From Chitinophagaceae bacterium (lineage in GTDB: Bacteria > Bacteroidota > Bacteroidia > Chitinophagales > Chitinophagaceae): 36,250 bases of DNA. The notes below the pieces were generated by a model. The model had not been told where the DNA came from. It saw only the letters and a program-made list of their open reading frames with translations, and ran no database searches. The position numbers and the translations under genes are program-made. Shown piece by piece: positions 33,138-36,250 of the stretch; position 1 is the first letter of the stretch, and each line of letters starts with the position of its first letter. Location of the stretch: the NCBI GenBank assembly GCA_947446585.1, contig CANFGZ010000005.1, positions 1 to 36,250 on the forward strand. Reading direction: 5' to 3'.

Positions 33138-34370
33138 ATGTCAAAAATAAAAGTAGCCAACCCCGTAGTGGAATTAGACGGTGATGAGATGACCCGTATC
33201 ATCTGGAAATTCATCAAAGACAAATTGATTCTTCCTTATTTGGAGGTGCCTATTCAATATTTCGATTTGGGTATGGAGTATCGTGATGAAACCAACGACC
33301 AGGTAACCATTGATGCAGCCAATGCTATCAAAGCTTGCGGTGTTGGTATCAAATGTGCTACTATCACACCTGATGAAGCCCGTGTAAAAGAATTCAACCT
33401 AAAACAAATGTGGAAGAGTCCTAACGGAACGATTCGTAACATTTTGGATGGTACTGTTTTCAGAGAGCCGATTGTCATGCAAAATGTACCTCGTTTGGTT
33501 ACGAACTGGACAGCTCCGATTATCGTGGGTCGTCATGCTTTTGGTGATCAATATCGTGCAACGGATACCGTTATCAAAGGAAAAGGAAAGTTAACCATGA
33601 CCTTCACTCCAGAAGGCGGCGGTGAACCTCAAGTTTTTGAAGTGTATAATTATAAAGGTGATGGCGTTGCGATGGCGATGTACAATACCGATGAAAGTAT
33701 TTACGGATTTGCACGCAGTTGTTTCAATATGGCGTTGAGCAAAAAATGGCCATTGTATTTGTCTACAAAAAATACTATCCTTAAAAAATATGACGGAAGA
33801 TTTAAAGACATCTTCGAAGAAGTATATCAAAATGAATTCAAAGCTGCTTATGAAGCTGCGGGTATTACCTATGAACATCGTTTAATCGATGACATGGTGG
33901 CCAGTGCGTTGAAATGGAATGGTAATTTCGTATGGGCTTGTAAAAACTATGATGGTGATGTACAAAGTGATACAGTAGCACAAGGTTTTGGTTCATTAGG
34001 TTTGATGACTTCTGTGTTAGTTACACCTGATGGAAAAACCATGGAATCAGAAGCTGCTCACGGAACCGTAACACGTCACTTTCGCGATCACCAAGCAGGT
34101 AAACGGACCAGCACCAACCCAATCGCTTCTATTTTCGCATGGACAAGAGGTTTGGCTTTCAGAGGTAAATTGGATAATAACCAACCTTTGATTGATTTCT
34201 GTAATGCTTTAGAAGCAGTTTGTATCGAAACGGTTGAAAGCGGAAAAATGACCAAAGATTTAGCAGTTTGTATCCATGGTAATAAAGTTTCTCATGGTGA
34301 TCATTATTTATACACTGAAGAATTCTTGGATGCGATTGATGAGAATTTGAGAAAGAGAATGGGGATGTAA
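33138..34370 (+). CDS. NADP isocitrate dehydrogenase, eukaryote-type (subfamily II)
   Basis: A 410-residue isocitrate dehydrogenase of the mitochondrial/eukaryote-like NADP subfamily, with its own signature [53 protein letters not shown] and [15 protein letters not shown] chose the ATG at 33138; the TTG at 33117 only adds seven residues. It is a different lineage from the Icd upstream, not a tandem copy. Two enzymes for the same step side by side suggest different cofactor use or conditions, but that is inference. A duplicated terminator follows. Confidence 0.96.
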   Translation: MSKIKVANPVVELDGDEMTRIIWKFIKDKLILPYLEVPIQYFDLGMEYRDETNDQVTIDAANAIKACGVGIKCATITPDEARVKEFNLKQMWKSPNGTIRNILDGTVFREPIVMQNVPRLVTNWTAPIIVGRHAFGDQYRATDTVIKGKGKLTMTFTPEGGGEPQVFEVYNYKGDGVAMAMYNTDESIYGFARSCFNMALSKKWPLYLSTKNTILKKYDGRFKDIFEEVYQNEFKAAYEAAGITYEHRLIDDMVASALKWNGNFVWACKNYDGDVQSDTVAQGFGSLGLMTSVLVTPDGKTMESEAAHGTVTRHFRDHQAGKRTSTNPIASIFAWTRGLAFRGKLDNNQPLIDFCNALEAVCIETVESGKMTKDLAVCIHGNKVSHGDHYLYTEEFLDAIDENLRKRMGM

Positions 34371-34372
34371 AT

Positions 34373-34405
34373 GCCTCACCCCCAACCCCTCTCCAATAGA
34401 GAGGG
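34373..34405. repeat. REP-like palindrome, second class, inverted arm
   Basis: A 33-base stretch (GCCTCACCCCCAACCCC, then CTCTCCAATAGAGAGGG) that is the perfect reverse complement of 34642-34674. Also resembles 21991-22027. Starts three bases after the second idh stop. Confidence 0.85.
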
Positions 34406-34436
34406 TGAATCCTTCGAATAAGTTTTTTATATTTTG

Positions 34437-34468
34437 AAACCGCCTTTCTTTCTGAAGGGCGGTTTTTT
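34437..34468 (+). terminator. Terminator after the second isocitrate dehydrogenase, copy 1
   Basis: An 11-bp stem (AAACCGCCTTT with AAGGGCGGTTT, one T-G) and a 7-base loop, followed by six T. Confidence 0.85.
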
Positions 34469-34564
34469 AATTTGTTACATTTCCCCCTTGCGGGGATTGA
34501 GGGGCTCCCCCCCCTCTCCAATAAAGAGGAGGAAAATCTCAAAATATGTTTTTTATTTTTTTTG

Positions 34565-34596
34565 AAACCGCCTTTCTTTCTGAATGGCGGTTTTTT
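34565..34596 (+). terminator. Terminator copy 2
   Basis: The same hairpin duplicated, with one T-T mismatch in the stem and six T after it. It backs up copy 1 and may be redundant. Confidence 0.75.
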
Positions 34597-34641
34597 AATT
34601 TGTTTTACATTTCCCCCTTGCGGGGATTTAGGATGCAACTC

Positions 34642-34674
34642 CCCTCTCTATTGGAGAGGGGTTGGGGGTGAGGC
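34642..34674. repeat. REP-like palindrome, second class, direct arm
   Basis: Thirty-three bases, perfect inverse of 34373-34405; covers the last eight or nine codons and stop of the THUMP methyltransferase. Confidence 0.85.
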
Positions 34675-35832
34675 TGTCCTACTCCCCGCATACAACTCAT
34701 ACTCAAACAACCTGCAATCAATTTTGCCATTATAAAATTCGATTCTTCTCTTTGGCTTCAATCCGATTTTTTTAGCGAGTTCTAAATTGCCAGTAAAAAT
34801 ATATCCCCAATAACCTTTACATTTTTGTTTAAGAAAATCTCCCATCCTTTTGTAAGTACCTTCCAATTCAATTTCAACACCTAGCCTGTCGCCGTACTCA
34901 GGATTGAAGAACACAACACCTTCTTGATTTTCTGGAATGGTAGTATCAGCAAAATCACAACATTCAAAACTGATCATTTCTTCCACGCCGGCAATACCTG
35001 CATTTATTTTTGAAATGGAAATGGCATCTTCGCTGATATCTGAAGCAATTAACCTTACCGGTGAATCATGTAAGACTTGCGATTCCATTTGTTGATAATG
35101 ATGATCATATATTTTTTCATCATACCCACATACATGCATAAACGAATAATTATTTCTGAACAAACCCGGCTTTCGATTGGTAGCCAACATCGCAGCTTCA
35201 ATGGCAATGGTTCCGGAACCACACATTGGATTGATGAAAGTGGATTTTCGGTCCCATTTCAATGCCAGCAAATTAGCTGCTGCAAGCGATTCAAGCATTG
35301 GCGCTTTACCTGGAATTTTTCTATACCCGTGTTTAGATAATGTTTCACCACTAGTATCCAAAAACAATTCCGCCTGACTTTCCTTCCAGTATAAATGAAC
35401 TACAACGCCCGTCAATTCAGGGCCAGAATCTGGTCGCTCTCCTGTCTTTTCTCTGAAACGATCAGCAATCGCATCTTTCACTTTCACATTTGCAAACAAA
35501 TTATTCGTTATTGTTTCATTGGTTACATTACTGGTAATTGAAAAATATTCATGGGCAGGAATGATTTTTTCCCACTCAATTTTCGACAATTCTTTATACA
35601 AATCATTGGCATTATAAGCCGTAAATTCTTTTAAGGAAAACAATACCTGTGAAGCACAACGAAGATGTAAATTCAATTTGATGCAATCATCGAGCGTTCC
35701 CAACAATTCAACGCCGGTTTTAAAAATACGAATCGGCGCAAATCCAAGTGCTTCTATTTCTTGTTGTAAAAAAGGCGATAGTCGATTACTGCAAGTAACA
35801 ATAATCCGATTTTTAATAGCAAATAAATTCAT
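34648..35832 (-). CDS. THUMP-domain class I RNA methyltransferase (RlmL N-terminal-like)
   Basis: A 394-residue RNA methyltransferase of the RlmL/Trm11-like group, probably making m2G in 23S rRNA. Residues about 50-155 form the THUMP RNA-binding domain. The SAM-binding loop is INPMCGSGTIAIEAAML (200-216), and motif IV is FNPEYGDRLG (310-314 NPEYG), where most relatives have NPPYG. C-terminal residues after about 385 (SRTASPPTPLQ) are written by a REP-like palindrome, which also supplies the TAG stop. So the true end has been replaced or extended by the repeat. It is on the minus strand, convergent with the second idh. Confidence 0.88.
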   Translation of the reverse strand: MNLFAIKNRIIVTCSNRLSPFLQQEIEALGFAPIRIFKTGVELLGTLDDCIKLNLHLRCASQVLFSLKEFTAYNANDLYKELSKIEWEKIIPAHEYFSITSNVTNETITNNLFANVKVKDAIADRFREKTGERPDSGPELTGVVVHLYWKESQAELFLDTSGETLSKHGYRKIPGKAPMLESLAAANLLALKWDRKSTFINPMCGSGTIAIEAAMLATNRKPGLFRNNYSFMHVCGYDEKIYDHHYQQMESQVLHDSPVRLIASDISEDAISISKINAGIAGVEEMISFECCDFADTTIPENQEGVVFFNPEYGDRLGVEIELEGTYKRMGDFLKQKCKGYWGYIFTGNLELAKKIGLKPKRRIEFYNGKIDCRLFEYELYAGSRTASPPTPLQ

Positions 35833-35857
35833 TGAACTGTTTTAAAGCTGATAAATT

Positions 35858-36250
35858 TTATTTCAGCAATTGCATGCATTTTTCCAGACTATCTTTCCAA
35901 TGTGGAATGCGGATGTTATAAGTTGTTTCAATCTTATCCGTCAATAAAATTGAATAATGAGGTCGTTTCGCTGGCACCGGATACGCAGATGATGGAATTG
36001 GATTTACTTTACAAGCATAACCTCCAATTTCTTTTATCGCCGTTGCAAATTCAAACCAAGAAATAACCCCTTGATTTGAATAATTGTAAATTCCCGTAAT
36101 AAATGTTGTTGAAGAAAAAATAATATTAAAAATGGCACTCGCCAAATCAGCCGCATAAGTTGGCTTACCGATTTGATCCGCCACTACACTGATTTCTTCT
36201 TTTTCCTGCATCAAGCGCATCATGGTTTTCACAAAATTCTTTCCATGAAA
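35858..36250 (-). CDS. rfbD: dTDP-4-dehydrorhamnose reductase, C-terminal part
   Basis: This is the 3' end of an RmlD-type short-chain reductase, last step of dTDP-L-rhamnose synthesis for envelope polysaccharides. The frame is open to the edge (FHGKNFVKTMM), so the coenzyme loop and YxxxK lie outside. The visible part has VVADQIGKPTYAADLASAI, GIYNYSNQGVISWFEFA, and RPHYSIL, the conserved substrate-binding blocks of RmlD. It runs towards the THUMP gene, with 25 bases between them. rfbA, B and C are not in the window. Confidence 0.9.
   Translation of the reverse strand, partial: FHGKNFVKTMMRLMQEKEEISVVADQIGKPTYAADLASAIFNIIFSSTTFITGIYNYSNQGVISWFEFATAIKEIGGYACKVNPIPSSAYPVPAKRPHYSILLTDKIETTYNIRIPHWKDSLEKCMQLLK

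Larger units (their letters stand above)
34433..34628. repeat. Tandem 125-128-bp duplication with terminator and REP units
   Basis: 34433-34498 (66 bases) is repeated at 34561-34628 (68 bases) with one substitution and a two-base insertion. Each carries a hairpin and a CCCCCTTGCGGGGATT palindrome. The flanking CCCCTCTCCAATA is also doubled (34386, 34511). Confidence 0.8.

Noticed and set aside
34159-34638. Minus-strand reading frame of 159 codons
   Set aside because: It overlaps the idh 3' end and the duplicated terminator and REP units; the protein merely translates those repeats.

Overview
This window is AT-rich bacterial chromosome and fits the phylum Bacteroidetes, most likely near the family Chitinophagaceae. 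Three things suggest this: promoters of the TAnnTTTG/TAnnTTCG type in front of many genes; a type IX secretion C-terminal sorting domain, SSC/WSC lipoprotein boxes and CarboxypepD_reg/T9SS surface proteins; and close similarity of the housekeeping proteins to Bacteroidetes forms. It is mostly a core-genome region, with no prophage, transposase, CRISPR, tRNA or rRNA that I can see.

Layout. 1-4168: the end of an RluA-type pseudouridine synthase gene, rimM and rpsP (minus strand), a secreted alpha/beta hydrolase, and ffh. 4208-7409: sucA (2-oxoglutarate dehydrogenase E1), divergent from rpsT. 7512-11198: a secreted M14 carboxypeptidase, the rpsF-rpsR-rplI operon, and an RRM/glycine-rich RNA-binding protein. 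11486-16443: a Pif1/RecD-like helicase with HRDC and HTH tails, convergent with a secreted C1 cysteine protease and a LysM/RlpA-like protein. 16560-21106: an RNA m5C methyltransferase and the three-gene proton-translocating transhydrogenase operon. 21139-25389: a methyltransferase, folA, a four-helix-bundle (IVS-protein) gene, thyA and mnmA. 25508-31580: two lipoproteins, an SSAT-like acetyltransferase and a 940-residue T9SS cargo protein. 31732-36250: two unrelated-subfamily isocitrate dehydrogenases in tandem, a THUMP RNA methyltransferase, and a truncated dTDP-4-dehydrorhamnose reductase.

Metabolic links. SucA and two isocitrate dehydrogenases serve the TCA cycle. The transhydrogenase balances NADH and NADPH. 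FolA and ThyA form the thymidylate cycle. RimM, S16, S20, S6, S18, L9, Ffh, MnmA and three RNA-modification enzymes belong to translation and protein targeting.

The most unusual content is between the genes. (1) A 633-bp unit between thyA and folA carries one four-helix-bundle gene and is bounded by perfect 36-bp inverted repeats, like an IVS element placed in a protein-coding transcription unit. (2) Several spacers hold degenerate arrays of exact period 7 or 9 whose unit orientation reverses halfway, so that they form inverted structures. One heptamer word from these arrays also occurs four times in tandem inside a lipoprotein signal peptide. (3) G/C-rich REP-like palindromes recur, and one supplies the last codons and the stop of a methyltransferase gene. 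No stretch longer than 300 bases lacks a gene; the longest gaps (about 200-290 bases) are described as promoters, terminators or repeats.
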